Of a stretch of DNA of 64,000 bases, positions 23,530-32,370 are shown piece by piece. Within the stretch, counting starts at the first letter, position 1. Each line of letters begins with the position of its first letter. A program made the position numbers and the translations under genes. The stretch is from an uncultured Eubacteriales bacterium (GTDB lineage: Bacteria > Bacillota > Clostridia > Christensenellales > CAG-138): NCBI GenBank assembly GCA_902801845.1, contig CADCJW010000001.1:204376-268375 (forward strand), in the 5' to 3' direction. The notes beneath the pieces are model-generated. The model was given only the letters and a program-made list of their open reading frames with translations. It made no database searches and was not told the origin of the DNA.

Positions 23530-23557
23530 TTGACACGGTGCGTCCATCTGGTATAGT
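23530..23557 (+). promoter_or_regulatory. sigma-A promoter of the zinc-ribbon membrane protein gene
   Basis: Consensus -35 TTGACA (23530-23535), 16-bp spacer, extended -10 TGGTATAGT (hexamer 23552-23557). Confidence 0.8.
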
Positions 23558-23609
23558 ATGATGTCGAAAGATAAGCTTTCTCTATATTTTTGTAGAAAGG
23601 ATCATCTCC

Positions 23610-24188
23610 ATGCATTGCCCGAATTGCGGTACCCTCCTTCCCGAAGGGGCCAAGTTTTGTACCAACTGCGGCCAGCCCCTCCCCGTGAACGGGGAGCAGG
23701 CCTCCGCCGAAAAGCAGCCCGCTGCTGAACCTGTAAATGAGACCGCTTCCGAGGACGGGACCTACGTTCCCCCTGAAAACGCCTCCTCCGGCTACAAGGC
23801 TGCCGCGGCCCAGTTGCCTCCCTCCTATTCCAACCCCAACTACTCCGGCCAGCCCAAAGCGAACTATGCTACCACCACCTCCGGCCCCAGCAACGGCCTG
23901 GCCATCGCCGGGTTCGTCTGCTCCCTCATCCTCTTCCCCGTGGGTCTGGGCGCCCTGGCCGCCATCGCGGGTCTCGTTTTGAGCATCCTGGGGCTGAACA
24001 GCGCCAAGACCCTGCCCGAGAACAAGGGCCGGGGCCTGGCTCTGGCGGGCGCCATCATCAGCGGCATCCGCATCGCCATCCTGCTGATCCTCGTCTTCGC
24101 CTTCCTGGCCCTGGCCGTCCGCGGCGTCGGCCACGTGGGCCACGAGATCCTCTCCAACTGGAAGGACTACATCCCCTACAGCTATTGA
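23610..24188 (+). CDS. zinc-ribbon DUF4190-like membrane protein
   Basis: A 192-aa protein. The N-terminus is a zinc ribbon (CPNCGTLLPEGAKFCTNCG). A Pro/Ala/Tyr-rich low-complexity linker (about 30-88) follows, and two or three membrane helices (about 95-175, GLAIAGFVCSLILFPVGLG and GLALAGAIISGIRIAIL) with the small-residue pattern of DUF4190. No function is established. AGAAAGGA precedes the start; its own promoter and terminator make it monocistronic. Confidence 0.8.
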   Translation: MHCPNCGTLLPEGAKFCTNCGQPLPVNGEQASAEKQPAAEPVNETASEDGTYVPPENASSGYKAAAAQLPPSYSNPNYSGQPKANYATTTSGPSNGLAIAGFVCSLILFPVGLGALAAIAGLVLSILGLNSAKTLPENKGRGLALAGAIISGIRIAILLILVFAFLALAVRGVGHVGHEILSNWKDYIPYSY

Positions 24189-24200
24189 TCTTCTCCATTT

Positions 24201-24226
24201 AAAAAAGCCCGTCACCGGGCTTTTTT
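24201..24226. terminator. bidirectional intrinsic terminator
   Basis: AAAAAAGCCCG / CGGGCTTTTTT with a TCA loop. It serves the zinc-ribbon gene (+) and the HD-domain gene (-), whose stop codon (24212-24214) lies within the loop and stem. Confidence 0.9.
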
Positions 24227-24784
24227 ATTATCTTCTATCTTTTTCTTTGTATCGACCTGCATCTGCTCCCTGAGCTTTGTGAGATAAGGGGAAAAGGCAG
24301 CCTGATCGAAGCCATAGGTCATATTCAGATCGTACTCATGGGGTTCCCAGGTGGAGAGGGGCGACTCGTTGTGCTGGAGGACCGCCTCCAGCTTGTCCAG
24401 GGTCTTATAGATCTTGGCCTCCTGAGTCTGTTGGGCGTCCATCTCCTCATAAAGGGCATGGAGCTTGGCAGAATATGGTTCAGGCAGGGAGCTGACCCAA
24501 TCAGACAAAAGCTGCTCCTCTCGGACTTCGTCCGCACCCGTCTTCAAAAAGGTGGGGATGTCCCCGGTGAAGCATTCCCCCAGATCGTGGATAAGACACA
24601 TCTCCATGACCTTGTGCATATCCGCCTCGGGAAATTCGTCCTGCAGGAACATCGCCATGAGGGCGATGCGCCAGCTGTGCTCCGCCACGCTCTCCCGCCG
24701 TCCGCCGGAGGTATAGCAATGGCGCAGGGTGTCCTTCAGCCGCTCCGCCAGGTGCATCACATCCAAATATACGCCGACGTCCAT
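24212..24784 (-). CDS. HD-domain phosphohydrolase (HDDC2/YfbR-like)
   Basis: A 190-aa HD protein: SVAEHSWRIALMAMFL, then CLIHDLGECFTGDIP with the HD pair, and DKLEAVLQH. This pattern fits the HD_3 family, which includes 5'-deoxynucleotidases. The start codon ATG 24784 has AGGAGG a few bases upstream and sits 9 nt after glk. It is the last gene of the recX-nnr-glk operon; its final codons form part of the shared terminator. Confidence 0.82.
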   Translation of the reverse strand: MDVGVYLDVMHLAERLKDTLRHCYTSGGRRESVAEHSWRIALMAMFLQDEFPEADMHKVMEMCLIHDLGECFTGDIPTFLKTGADEVREEQLLSDWVSSLPEPYSAKLHALYEEMDAQQTQEAKIYKTLDKLEAVLQHNESPLSTWEPHEYDLNMTYGFDQAAFSPYLTKLREQMQVDTKKKIEDNKKAR

Positions 24785-24793
24785 AATTCCTCC

Positions 24794-25744
24794 TTACATT
24801 TTGTCCAGATATGCCGCGCCGATGGTCCCGGCGTCGTTTCCCAGGGAGGCCCGCAGGATGGGCGGAACGCCGATCACGTCCGCAGCGAACACGTATCGGG
24901 GCAGCAGGGCGTTCAGCTTGTCCATGAGATACTCACGCTGATTGGAAAGGCCACCGCCGATGAGCACCACGTCCGGATGGAAGCAGGTAGCCAAGGAGCC
25001 GATGGCATTGGCCAGGTACCGACAATAGGTCTCCACCACCTGTATGGCGGACTTGTCCCCCATCTTGGAGCACTCGAAAGCGGTACGGCCGTCCACCAAG
25101 CCCGCTTTTTCCGCATATTCGTGCATGGCGGAGGCGGGGTCCGCCTCCATGGCGCAGGTGGTCTGCTTCACCAGAGAGGTGACGGAACAGTAGGCCTCGA
25201 TGCAGCCATGCATCCCGCAGCCGCAGGTCTCGCCCTCCATGGCGAGGACCATGTGGCCCAGCTCCGCGCCCAGGCCCTGACCGCCCACGAACAGCCGACC
25301 GTCGGTGATAACGCCGCCGCCTACGCCGGTGCCCAGCGTGAGCATGACCACATTCTCACAGCCCTTAGCCGCGCCGGCCAGGGTCTCCCCCACCACGGCG
25401 CAGTTGGCATCGTTGCCCACGGACACGGGGACCGGCAGCAGCTTTTGGATGGCCTCCAGGAAAGGAACATCGTGCCAGCCGTTCAGATTCGGCGCCGACA
25501 CCACCACGCCCGTCCGGGGGTTCAACAATCCAGGGATGCCGATGCCCACGGAAGCAAAGTCCTTGACGGTACGGCCCGCCTGATCCGCGGCCAGCTGGGC
25601 GGCATAGACGATATTTTTGACCACCGCCTCGTACCCGGCGTCTCCCCCCGTAGGCACGCTCACCTTTTGAAGAATAGAATAGGTTTCGTCCACCACGCCG
25701 GCCTTGATAAAGGTCCCGCCGACATCTACACCCAAACGAAGCAT
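24794..25744 (-). CDS. glk: ROK-family glucokinase
   Basis: A 316-aa ROK kinase: N-terminal GVDVGGTFIKAGVVD phosphate loop, ROK zinc motif CGCGMHGCIEAY, and VGNDANCAVVGE with the catalytic Asp. The most likely reaction is ATP-dependent phosphorylation of glucose, although other hexoses are possible in ROK proteins. AGGAGG lies 8 nt before the start. It follows the Nnr gene by 22 nt in the same operon. Confidence 0.88.
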   Translation of the reverse strand: MLRLGVDVGGTFIKAGVVDETYSILQKVSVPTGGDAGYEAVVKNIVYAAQLAADQAGRTVKDFASVGIGIPGLLNPRTGVVVSAPNLNGWHDVPFLEAIQKLLPVPVSVGNDANCAVVGETLAGAAKGCENVVMLTLGTGVGGGVITDGRLFVGGQGLGAELGHMVLAMEGETCGCGMHGCIEAYCSVTSLVKQTTCAMEADPASAMHEYAEKAGLVDGRTAFECSKMGDKSAIQVVETYCRYLANAIGSLATCFHPDVVLIGGGLSNQREYLMDKLNALLPRYVFAADVIGVPPILRASLGNDAGTIGAAYLDKM

Positions 25745-25766
25745 CTTTGCTACCTCCTAAATATTT

Positions 25767-27125
25767 CTATATCCGTTCCAGGGCTTCGATCACGTTCGAC
25801 GCCCGAAGCATCCGTTCCTTCAACAATGCAAACGCCCGGTCCGCCGAGGTGCCCAACAAAAAGCTCCCCAAGCAGGCCCCGTCAAAGGGCTCGATCCCCT
25901 GCGCGAGCAAGGCGGTGATGATGCCTGTGAGCACGTCGCCGCTGCCGCCCTTGCCAAGGCCAGCGTTCCCCTCCGCCACGATCCGGGTCCGCCGTCCGTC
26001 GGAAACCACCGTGGCAGCGCCCTTCAGCAGCACCGCACAGCCCCATTTCGCAGCGAAATCCTTTGCCGTTTGCAAGGGGTCCGCCAGCACGTCCTTCGAT
26101 GACACCCCCAGGAGCCGACCCATCTCCCCCGGGTGGGGCGTGAGAACGACCTTTTCATGGAGCAGCCCATAGAGCTCCTTGTGTCGGGACAGGCAGTTGA
26201 GCCCGTCCGCGTCCAGTACCGTGGGGAGCTTTGTTTCGAGAGCCGCCTCAAGCAGGAGCGAGATATCCCCGTCGCCCGCGCCGCAGCCGATACCAACGGC
26301 CTGTTTGCCGGAAAGGGCGTCGATGGCCCTTTGGCAACTCTCCCCGTCCCAATCCTCGCCCACGGAGATGCCGATAGCTTCAGGGAGGCTGTAAAGCGCC
26401 TCCCGGGGCTCCCGGGGACAGGCCACGTACAGGATGCCGCAGCCGGCAGCCAGGCAGGCCCGGGCGCTGAGCAGGGCCGCCCCTACATATTTGGGGGACC
26501 CCACGCACAGCAACGCCTTTCCGGAATCCCCCTTGTGGGCGGTCCGCTTTCGGGGCGGCAGCAGGCGAACCGCATCCTCCGCTTCAAAGCGAGCGACGCC
26601 TTCCCCCTTCGCCTCAGGGCCGATAAAACGGATCCTGCCGCAGTGGTCAAGGCCGTCTTGAAAGAACAAACCCTTCAGGTATCCCAAGGGAGCTATGGTC
26701 GTCACCGCCTGCACAGCCACAGCCGAGGCCACGCCGGTGTCCGGGTCCACACCCGCCGGGATGCCCAAGCTTATGACCGGGCAGGACGACCTTTGCAGGG
26801 CTTCGACCCACCGTGCTTTTTGGACCGTCCCGTCTGCAAAAAGAAGGAAGTCACAGACGAAAGCCCCGGCCAGCGCCGGCAGATCGTCCCTGCCCAGGCA
26901 AGCTATCTTTGCTATCAGTCCCATCCCTTCGAGCCCTTTGGCCGTCAGCGCGGCAATCTCTTCCATGAAGCCGCCGCAGCAAAGCAGGATCACGCAGGAA
27001 GCGTTTCGTTCCTCCGCTTCCGCCCTTGCCGCTTCAGCCGCCGCCGAAGCGATCCGCTGCCGCTCCTCCGGGGAAAGGGGCATCAACGCCCGCTTATATT
27101 CCGTTGCCGAGAAAACCCGCTTCAA
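25767..27125 (-). CDS. nnrD: NAD(P)H-hydrate dehydratase with a degenerate epimerase domain
   Basis: A 452-aa protein. The C-terminal half is a good ADP-dependent NAD(P)HX dehydratase: GDSGKALLCVGSPKYVGAA, TPHPGEMGRLLG and AGLGKGGSGDVLTGIITALL. The N-terminal half has the length and fold order of the NnrE epimerase but has lost key sites: the NGGDG-type loop reads CCGGFMEEI, and the D-P-SG motif reads GIPAGVDPDTG. It therefore probably repairs only the S-form of hydrated NAD(P)H. Start: no ATG fits; TTG at 27125 overlaps the recX stop as TTGA and has GGAGGAGG upstream. Confidence 0.85.
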   Translation of the reverse strand: MKRVFSATEYKRALMPLSPEERQRIASAAAEAARAEAEERNASCVILLCCGGFMEEIAALTAKGLEGMGLIAKIACLGRDDLPALAGAFVCDFLLFADGTVQKARWVEALQRSSCPVISLGIPAGVDPDTGVASAVAVQAVTTIAPLGYLKGLFFQDGLDHCGRIRFIGPEAKGEGVARFEAEDAVRLLPPRKRTAHKGDSGKALLCVGSPKYVGAALLSARACLAAGCGILYVACPREPREALYSLPEAIGISVGEDWDGESCQRAIDALSGKQAVGIGCGAGDGDISLLLEAALETKLPTVLDADGLNCLSRHKELYGLLHEKVVLTPHPGEMGRLLGVSSKDVLADPLQTAKDFAAKWGCAVLLKGAATVVSDGRRTRIVAEGNAGLGKGGSGDVLTGIITALLAQGIEPFDGACLGSFLLGTSADRAFALLKERMLRASNVIEALERI

Positions 27126-27613
27126 AGCTCCTCCTCCGACGCCTGACGGATGGCGGCCAGGCTCGCTTCCGTGGAAAAGCCCCGGCTCATGAGGCGGCGC
27201 AACACCCTGTCTCGGCGCTCCTTTTCGGGAAGATGGCCCATTTGCCGCCAAAACTTCTGGGCCACCTCCAGGGCGTTGTTCGATTCCGTCTCCTTGGGGA
27301 GCTCCTCCAGGGCCATGCGGATACATTCCTCCGGCACCTGATGGGTCTTCAGATCCATATACAGCTTCTGACGGCTCACCGGCTTGGTCGCGAGCCGAGA
27401 GCGCACGAATTCCCTGGCATAGGCTTCATCGTCCAGAAGTTTCAATTCCTTGAGCCGTTCCACGGTCATCAGGATATCTCCCTCCCCGTATTGGAGGGCG
27501 TCCAATCGATCCTCCACCTCCCGAACGGTCCGCATCCGACCGGTCAGATAGGATAGAGCCGCGTCCATGGGACTTTGGTCAGCGGGTTTATTTGCATGTG
27601 TCTTCGTTCTCAT
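27122..27613 (-). CDS. recX: regulatory protein RecX
   Basis: A 163-aa RecX-family protein with three helical repeats: RTVREVEDRLDALQYGEGD, ELKLLDDEAYAREFVRSRL and MSRGFSTEASLAAIRQA. RecX inhibits RecA filaments. There is no Shine-Dalgarno; a -10 TGGTATCCT ends 6 nt before the ATG at 27613, so the mRNA is probably leaderless. First gene of the recX-nnr-glk-HD operon, joined to nnr by a TTGA overlap. Confidence 0.88.
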   Translation of the reverse strand: MRTKTHANKPADQSPMDAALSYLTGRMRTVREVEDRLDALQYGEGDILMTVERLKELKLLDDEAYAREFVRSRLATKPVSRQKLYMDLKTHQVPEECIRMALEELPKETESNNALEVAQKFWRQMGHLPEKERRDRVLRRLMSRGFSTEASLAAIRQASEEEL

Positions 27614-27619
27614 AGGTAT

Positions 27620-27628
27620 AGGATACCA
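27620..27628 (-). promoter_or_regulatory. extended -10 placing recX transcription start at its ATG
   Basis: Minus strand TGGTATCCT (hexamer 27620-27625), then ATACCT and ATG. The -35 region (TGTCCA) is weak, in line with an extended -10 promoter. Confidence 0.6.
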
Positions 27629-27752
27629 TAAATCCACGGGAATGGACAGAAAAATGTCATAGATTTGTAACTTTGTTGTAAAGCCTGCCTATAAAGTATG
27701 GCAATCCCCTTCAAAATCGATACAATGGAAACCGAAAGATAAGGAGGGCTCT

Positions 27753-29444
27753 ATGAGCAATTTTGGAAATAAACAATCCTGGGTGCTGGGCGCCTGCATC
27801 GGTGTGCTGGTGCTGGCGGGGGCGCTCTGTGCGCTCCTGTTGAGCGGGAACAGAGCCTCGCCCGTCCAGGCAGCGGTGCAGGAACAAATCCCCGCCACCG
27901 CCGTCGCCACGGCGACCATCGTTCCCAATAAAAATATCGTCATCACTACGCCGGGCGTTGACCCCGTTGAAGAACAGCACAGACAGGAGATCGAATCCAT
28001 CGTGATCCGCACCACCATGCTCCCTGGTACGCACGTCTACGGCGTGGATGTGAGTGGCATGTCTCGGGAACAGGCCAAAGCGGCTGTGGAGGAAAAACTG
28101 CTCAAATCGCCCCCGACTATCGATCTAAAGTTTACCGACGGCATAAACATCTATCCCGCCACCGGCGAAGGCATCCATGCCCCCGCGCCTACAAACGCGC
28201 CTCAGGAAGAGGATGAGGATGACGACGCCGTCGATCCCGCCATGAAGGCAGCGGAAGCCGCCGGGGCGGACGACGACGAGCCTGCGCCTACCAGCGCTCC
28301 GGAGGAAGGCCCCGTCGCCATCCTGTTGAAATTCGATGCGGAAGACGCGGTGAACGTGGCCTTCTCCCTGATGCGGGACAGCACCGTTCCCTATGATCTG
28401 TTCATGGCCCAGGTCCAAAGCATTGCCGCCGGAAAGGACATCGCGCCGGTCCCCAGTTATGATCAGGATTCTGTGGATCGTTACGTTGCGAAGCTGTCCA
28501 GCGTTTTGGACACCCCCGCCGTGAACGCCTCCCTGGGCATGGAGAACAACCAGCTCGTATACAAGGAGGAAGCCACCGGCCACGGCGTCAACCAGGCCGC
28601 CCTCATCCAAACCATCCTGGAGACCGACCCCCTGGCCGGAGAGACCATAGACATCCCCATGCACGAGCTGGAGCCCACCATGACGAAAGCTATGCTCCAG
28701 GATAAGTTCATCCTGCGGGGCGCCTACACCACCAGTTTTTCCGACAGCACCAAGAACCGCAAATACAACATCCGCTTCGGCGCTGACAAGATCAACGGGA
28801 CCATCCTTAAACCCGGAGACGTCTTTTCCGCCAACGATACCCTGGGCAAGCGCACCCGCAAGAACGGCTGGAAGAACGCCGGCGCTTACGAAAACGGAGA
28901 GGTGGTCCAGCAGGCAGGCGGCGGCGTCTGCCAGCTCTCCTCCACCCTCTACAACGCCGCCCTCTATGCGGACATGAAGATCGTGGAGCGGCGCAACCAC
29001 AGCATGCCCGTTCACTATGTGAGCAAGGGCCGGGACGCCACCATCAATTCCATCGGCAATCTCATCGATTTCAAATTTGAGAACAATACCTCCAGCGATG
29101 TCATCATCATCGCCTATACCGAGGGAAACAACCTGCACATGGAAATCTACGGGGTCCCCTTCGAGACCGACGAATACGACCGCATCGAGATCAGGACCAA
29201 GCAGCGGGGCAGCCAGTCCATCAAAACGGTGTATGAATATTTGGATGACAAGCCGACGAGCTACCAGAAAACGGTTACCAAGGGAAGCAAGGGCTACACC
29301 ATCCAGACATACAAGGATTACTACAGCGGCGATACCCTGGTAAAGACGGACGATCTGGGCATCTCCAAATACACGATGTTTCCCAAGAAAGTCCAGGTAG
29401 GCACCATTTCGGAGGACAGCGGTTCCGATTCGTCCGACGATTAA
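27753..29444 (+). CDS. VanW-domain envelope protein with extracellular repeat domain
   Basis: A 563-aa protein. N-terminal membrane helix (about 10-30), a PG-binding-4/YoaR-like repeat begun by THVYGVDVSGMSREQAK (about 90-140) interrupted by an acidic Pro-rich insert (about 145-195), a second repeat copy (about 200-290), then VanW (about 330-460, with GKRTRKNGWKNAGAYENG and QAGGGVCQLSSTLYNAAL) and a C-terminal strand-rich tail. Such proteins are bound to the wall or membrane; VanW is an accessory of vancomycin resistance loci with unknown activity. AAGGAGGG is before the ATG; terminator after. No van genes are nearby, so resistance should not be assumed. Confidence 0.88.
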   Translation: MSNFGNKQSWVLGACIGVLVLAGALCALLLSGNRASPVQAAVQEQIPATAVATATIVPNKNIVITTPGVDPVEEQHRQEIESIVIRTTMLPGTHVYGVDVSGMSREQAKAAVEEKLLKSPPTIDLKFTDGINIYPATGEGIHAPAPTNAPQEEDEDDDAVDPAMKAAEAAGADDDEPAPTSAPEEGPVAILLKFDAEDAVNVAFSLMRDSTVPYDLFMAQVQSIAAGKDIAPVPSYDQDSVDRYVAKLSSVLDTPAVNASLGMENNQLVYKEEATGHGVNQAALIQTILETDPLAGETIDIPMHELEPTMTKAMLQDKFILRGAYTTSFSDSTKNRKYNIRFGADKINGTILKPGDVFSANDTLGKRTRKNGWKNAGAYENGEVVQQAGGGVCQLSSTLYNAALYADMKIVERRNHSMPVHYVSKGRDATINSIGNLIDFKFENNTSSDVIIIAYTEGNNLHMEIYGVPFETDEYDRIEIRTKQRGSQSIKTVYEYLDDKPTSYQKTVTKGSKGYTIQTYKDYYSGDTLVKTDDLGISKYTMFPKKVQVGTISEDSGSDSSDD

Positions 29445-29460
29445 GCAAACGAACGCTTCT

Positions 29461-29489
29461 TCCCCTCTCCCCGCGGAGAGGGGATTTTT
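29461..29489 (+). terminator. intrinsic terminator of the VanW gene
   Basis: TCCCCTCTCC / GGAGAGGGGA stem with 4-nt loop, then TTTTT. Confidence 0.88.
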
Positions 29490-29554
29490 GTATCGATCCG
29501 GTATCCATAATGTGAATTTCATGAAAAACAATGCCGAAAGCCATTTCTTTCCGA

Positions 29555-29584
29555 TTGACACGGGCGCAAAAAAAGGCGTATGCT
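29555..29584 (+). promoter_or_regulatory. sigma-A promoter of the 29644 gene
   Basis: -35 TTGACA (29555-29560), 18-bp spacer, -10 TATGCT (29579-29584), about 60 nt before the ATG. Confidence 0.7.
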
Positions 29585-29643
29585 ATGCATGAAGGATTGT
29601 ATCCAACGAACCATTCAGTTTCAGCGAAAGGAGGAAGTGCAAA

Positions 29644-29982
29644 ATGGATATCGAACAAATGGACCGGGCATTGAAAGCCCACTGGCAGTCGGTGGCTCAG
29701 AACATGAACATGGTCCGTCTGCTGTTGCTTTGTTCCGGCGAAAGCGATTCCGTCCATGCCCTGCTCTCCCCCGCTGAAACCATGATGCACGAACTGATGC
29801 AGGTGAAGGGGCTGACCACCGATACCTATGCCCTTGGGTATCTAAGGCCGGGCAACGACATGACGGTTTGCCGCGTGGAGGTGAAGCCGGAAGCCATGCC
29901 CGAGGTGTTGGTGCGGCTCACCGAGCTGAACGGAGAACTGCTCTCCCTCATCGTCCGCCTGCTGAACGATATGCGAGCTTGA
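29644..29982 (+). CDS. protein of unknown function (112 aa)
   Basis: No family is recognised. The protein starts MDIEQMDRALKAHWQSVAQN and looks all-helical with a short strand region (ALGYLRPGNDMTVCRVEVKP). It has no signal peptide or membrane helix. A strong AAAGGAGG precedes the ATG, and the promoter at 29555 serves it. The Clp ATPase gene starts 39 nt later with its own AGGTG, and no terminator lies between, so the two are probably cotranscribed; an adaptor or regulatory role for the Clp protein is conceivable but unsupported. Confidence 0.7.
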   Translation: MDIEQMDRALKAHWQSVAQNMNMVRLLLLCSGESDSVHALLSPAETMMHELMQVKGLTTDTYALGYLRPGNDMTVCRVEVKPEAMPEVLVRLTELNGELLSLIVRLLNDMRA

Positions 29983-30021
29983 CAGAAAACCACAACCGAA
30001 CGAAGGATCTGGAGGTGCCAA

Positions 30022-32325
30022 ATGGCGGCGCTTTGTGTAAGGTGTAAAAAAAATCAGGCCGTCCTTTTCGTCTCCCACATGGAAAACGGGGAGATGAAAA
30101 GCGAGGGCTATTGTCTCAAATGCGCAAAGGAACTGGGCATGAAGCCCATCGACGACGTGCTCAACAACCTGGGGCTCAAGGAGGAGGACCTGGACGCCAT
30201 CTGCGAACAGGCCAACGAGATCCTGGGCGGCGAGCTCATGAACGTTGACGAAAACAACAGCAACATCGGTGAGACCGGCACGGACAACATCCTGCGGCGG
30301 CTCTATGGGAACCTGTTCCCCCACGCCGCCAACCGAGGCGAGGAGGATCCCCGGAAAGGCGGTCCCTCCCCTGTCGGCCCCGATCCCAAACGGCGACAGA
30401 CCACCGCTCCCGAAAAGAAGTATCTGAACGCCTTTTGCATCGACCTGACGGCCAAAGCCAAGGCCGGCCAGCTGGATGGGCTCATTGGCCGGGAGACGGA
30501 GCTGCAGCGATCCATGCAGATCTTGAACCGGCGGTTAAAGAACAACCCCTGCCTCATCGGCGAGCCCGGCGTAGGCAAGACCGCCATCGTGGAGGGCCTC
30601 GCCCAGCGGATCGCTCAGGGAAAGGCTCCCTATAAGCTGCTCAACAAAGAGATCTGGCAGCTGGATATGACGGCCCTGGTGGCGGGTACCCAGTATCGAG
30701 GCCAGATGGAGGGCCGCATGAAGGGTCTGCTGGACGAGATCAAGGGCCTTGGCAACATCATCCTCTTCATTGACGAGGTCCACTCTATCGTGGGCGCGGG
30801 CGATGCGGAGGGCGGCATGAACGCCGCTAATATTCTGAAGCCCGCCCTCTCTCGGGGCGATATCCAGGTCATCGGCGCCACCACCTTCACGGAATATAGG
30901 AAGCACATCGAAAAGGATTCCGCCCTGGAGCGCCGCTTCCAGCCCGTGACTGTGGAGGAGCCCTCCATCGAGGATTCCATCGCTATCGCGACGGGCGTAG
31001 CCCACTATTATGAAGCCTATCACTCCGTGGTGATCCCCAAGGCCATGGCGCGCCAGGCCGTGCTCCTGTCCGAGCGATACATCACCGACCGGTATCTCCC
31101 CGACAAGGCCATCGATCTTTTGGACGAGGCCGCCGCGGACCTGAACCTAAGGAGTCCCGTCTGCCGTGACATGGAATCGGTCAACGGACAACTGAACGCC
31201 CTGAAGGCAGAAGCCGCCCAGCTTTTGCTCGGCGAGGTCTCTCCGGAAACGGAGGAGCGGCTCTCTGCGGTAAAAGAAAGCACGGACATGCTGGAGGCGA
31301 AGCGAAAGAGCCTCATCGATTCCGGTCTGCCTGAGCTCGCCGTGGACGATTTGGCCAGGATCATCGAGCTTTGGACCAAGATCCCTGCCGGCAAGATCAA
31401 GGAACAGGAGTTCACCCGCCTCATCAACCTCTCCGACAGGCTCAAAGCCCGCATCATCGGTCAGGATCCGGCCATCGACGCGGTCTGTTCCGCCATCCGA
31501 CGCCGCCGGGCGGGCATCTCCGACTCCCGCCGCCCCATCTCCTTCCTGTTCACCGGCCCCACGGGCGTGGGCAAGACGGAGCTGGTAAAGCAGCTCTCCC
31601 GGGAGCTCTTCGACGGTCCGGAAGCGTTGGTGCGTCTCGATATGAGCGAGTTCATGGAGAAGCACGCTGTGTCCCGGATCATCGGCTCTCCCCCCGGGTA
31701 TGTGGGCTATGACGAGGCGGGGCAGCTCACCGAGACCGTGCGCCGCCGCCCCTACTGCGTGATCCTCTTCGACGAGATCGAGAAGGCTCACCCGGACGTG
31801 ATGAACATCCTCCTGCAGATCCTGGACGACGGCCACATCACCGACGCCCACGGACGGAAGGTAAACTTCTCCAACGCCGTCCTCATCATGACCAGCAACG
31901 CCGGGTCCGATGAGAAGGGCGCCGGGTCCATGGGCTTCGACCGCTCCAGCAACGAGCAGGCCAAGGACAAGGCTATGAAGGCCCTGAAAGCCTTCCTGCG
32001 GCCCGAGTTTTTGAACCGGCTGGACGACGTGATCTGCTTCGAGCATTTGAGCGAGGAGAGCATGACGAAGATCGCCCATATCCTCCTGAAGGAGCTCAAA
32101 GCGTCCATGGCGGAGAAGGGCCTCTCCCTCACCTGGTCCGACGCCGCGGCCCAGCAGCTGGCCAAGATGTCCTACTCCGAGACCTATGGTGCCCGAAACC
32201 TGCGCCGCTGCATCGAGACTGAGGTGGAGGACAGGATCGTGGACCTCATCATGGAGCAGCAAGGCTCCCTGACTCGCATCAGCGTGGGCTGCCGAAACGG
32301 CAAGCTGACCGTGCAAGCAAAATAA
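30022..32325 (+). CDS. zinc-finger Clp/HSP100 ATPase (ClpE/ClpC-like)
   Basis: A 767-aa AAA+ unfoldase. The N-terminus has a zinc finger (CVRC then CLKC about 25 residues on) as in ClpE, not the Clp_N repeat of ClpC. Two ATPase modules follow: GEPGVGKTA with LFIDEVHSIVGAG, and GPTGVGKTE with ILFDEIEKAHPDVMN; the middle region (about 400-470) is a short helical segment. It would unfold proteins for ClpP, though no ClpP gene is here. The typical family ClpP loop is not obvious. GGAGGTG precedes the ATG. Cotranscribed with the 112-aa orphan; no CtsR operator was seen. Confidence 0.9.
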   Translation: MAALCVRCKKNQAVLFVSHMENGEMKSEGYCLKCAKELGMKPIDDVLNNLGLKEEDLDAICEQANEILGGELMNVDENNSNIGETGTDNILRRLYGNLFPHAANRGEEDPRKGGPSPVGPDPKRRQTTAPEKKYLNAFCIDLTAKAKAGQLDGLIGRETELQRSMQILNRRLKNNPCLIGEPGVGKTAIVEGLAQRIAQGKAPYKLLNKEIWQLDMTALVAGTQYRGQMEGRMKGLLDEIKGLGNIILFIDEVHSIVGAGDAEGGMNAANILKPALSRGDIQVIGATTFTEYRKHIEKDSALERRFQPVTVEEPSIEDSIAIATGVAHYYEAYHSVVIPKAMARQAVLLSERYITDRYLPDKAIDLLDEAAADLNLRSPVCRDMESVNGQLNALKAEAAQLLLGEVSPETEERLSAVKESTDMLEAKRKSLIDSGLPELAVDDLARIIELWTKIPAGKIKEQEFTRLINLSDRLKARIIGQDPAIDAVCSAIRRRRAGISDSRRPISFLFTGPTGVGKTELVKQLSRELFDGPEALVRLDMSEFMEKHAVSRIIGSPPGYVGYDEAGQLTETVRRRPYCVILFDEIEKAHPDVMNILLQILDDGHITDAHGRKVNFSNAVLIMTSNAGSDEKGAGSMGFDRSSNEQAKDKAMKALKAFLRPEFLNRLDDVICFEHLSEESMTKIAHILLKELKASMAEKGLSLTWSDAAAQQLAKMSYSETYGARNLRRCIETEVEDRIVDLIMEQQGSLTRISVGCRNGKLTVQAK

Positions 32326-32336
32326 AAAAGCATCTG

Positions 32337-32370
32337 AAAAGAGGAGCGTTTTTAAGTCGCTCCTCTTTTT
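32337..32370. terminator. bidirectional intrinsic terminator
   Basis: GAGGAGCG / CGCTCCTC stem, A-run on the left and T-run on the right. It ends the Clp gene (+) and the Nudix gene (-). Confidence 0.85.

Noticed and set aside
27753..29444. Vancomycin resistance locus suggested by the VanW domain
   Set aside because: No vanHAX, vanRS or D-Ala-D-Lac ligase is present; VanW domains are common envelope modules in Clostridia.
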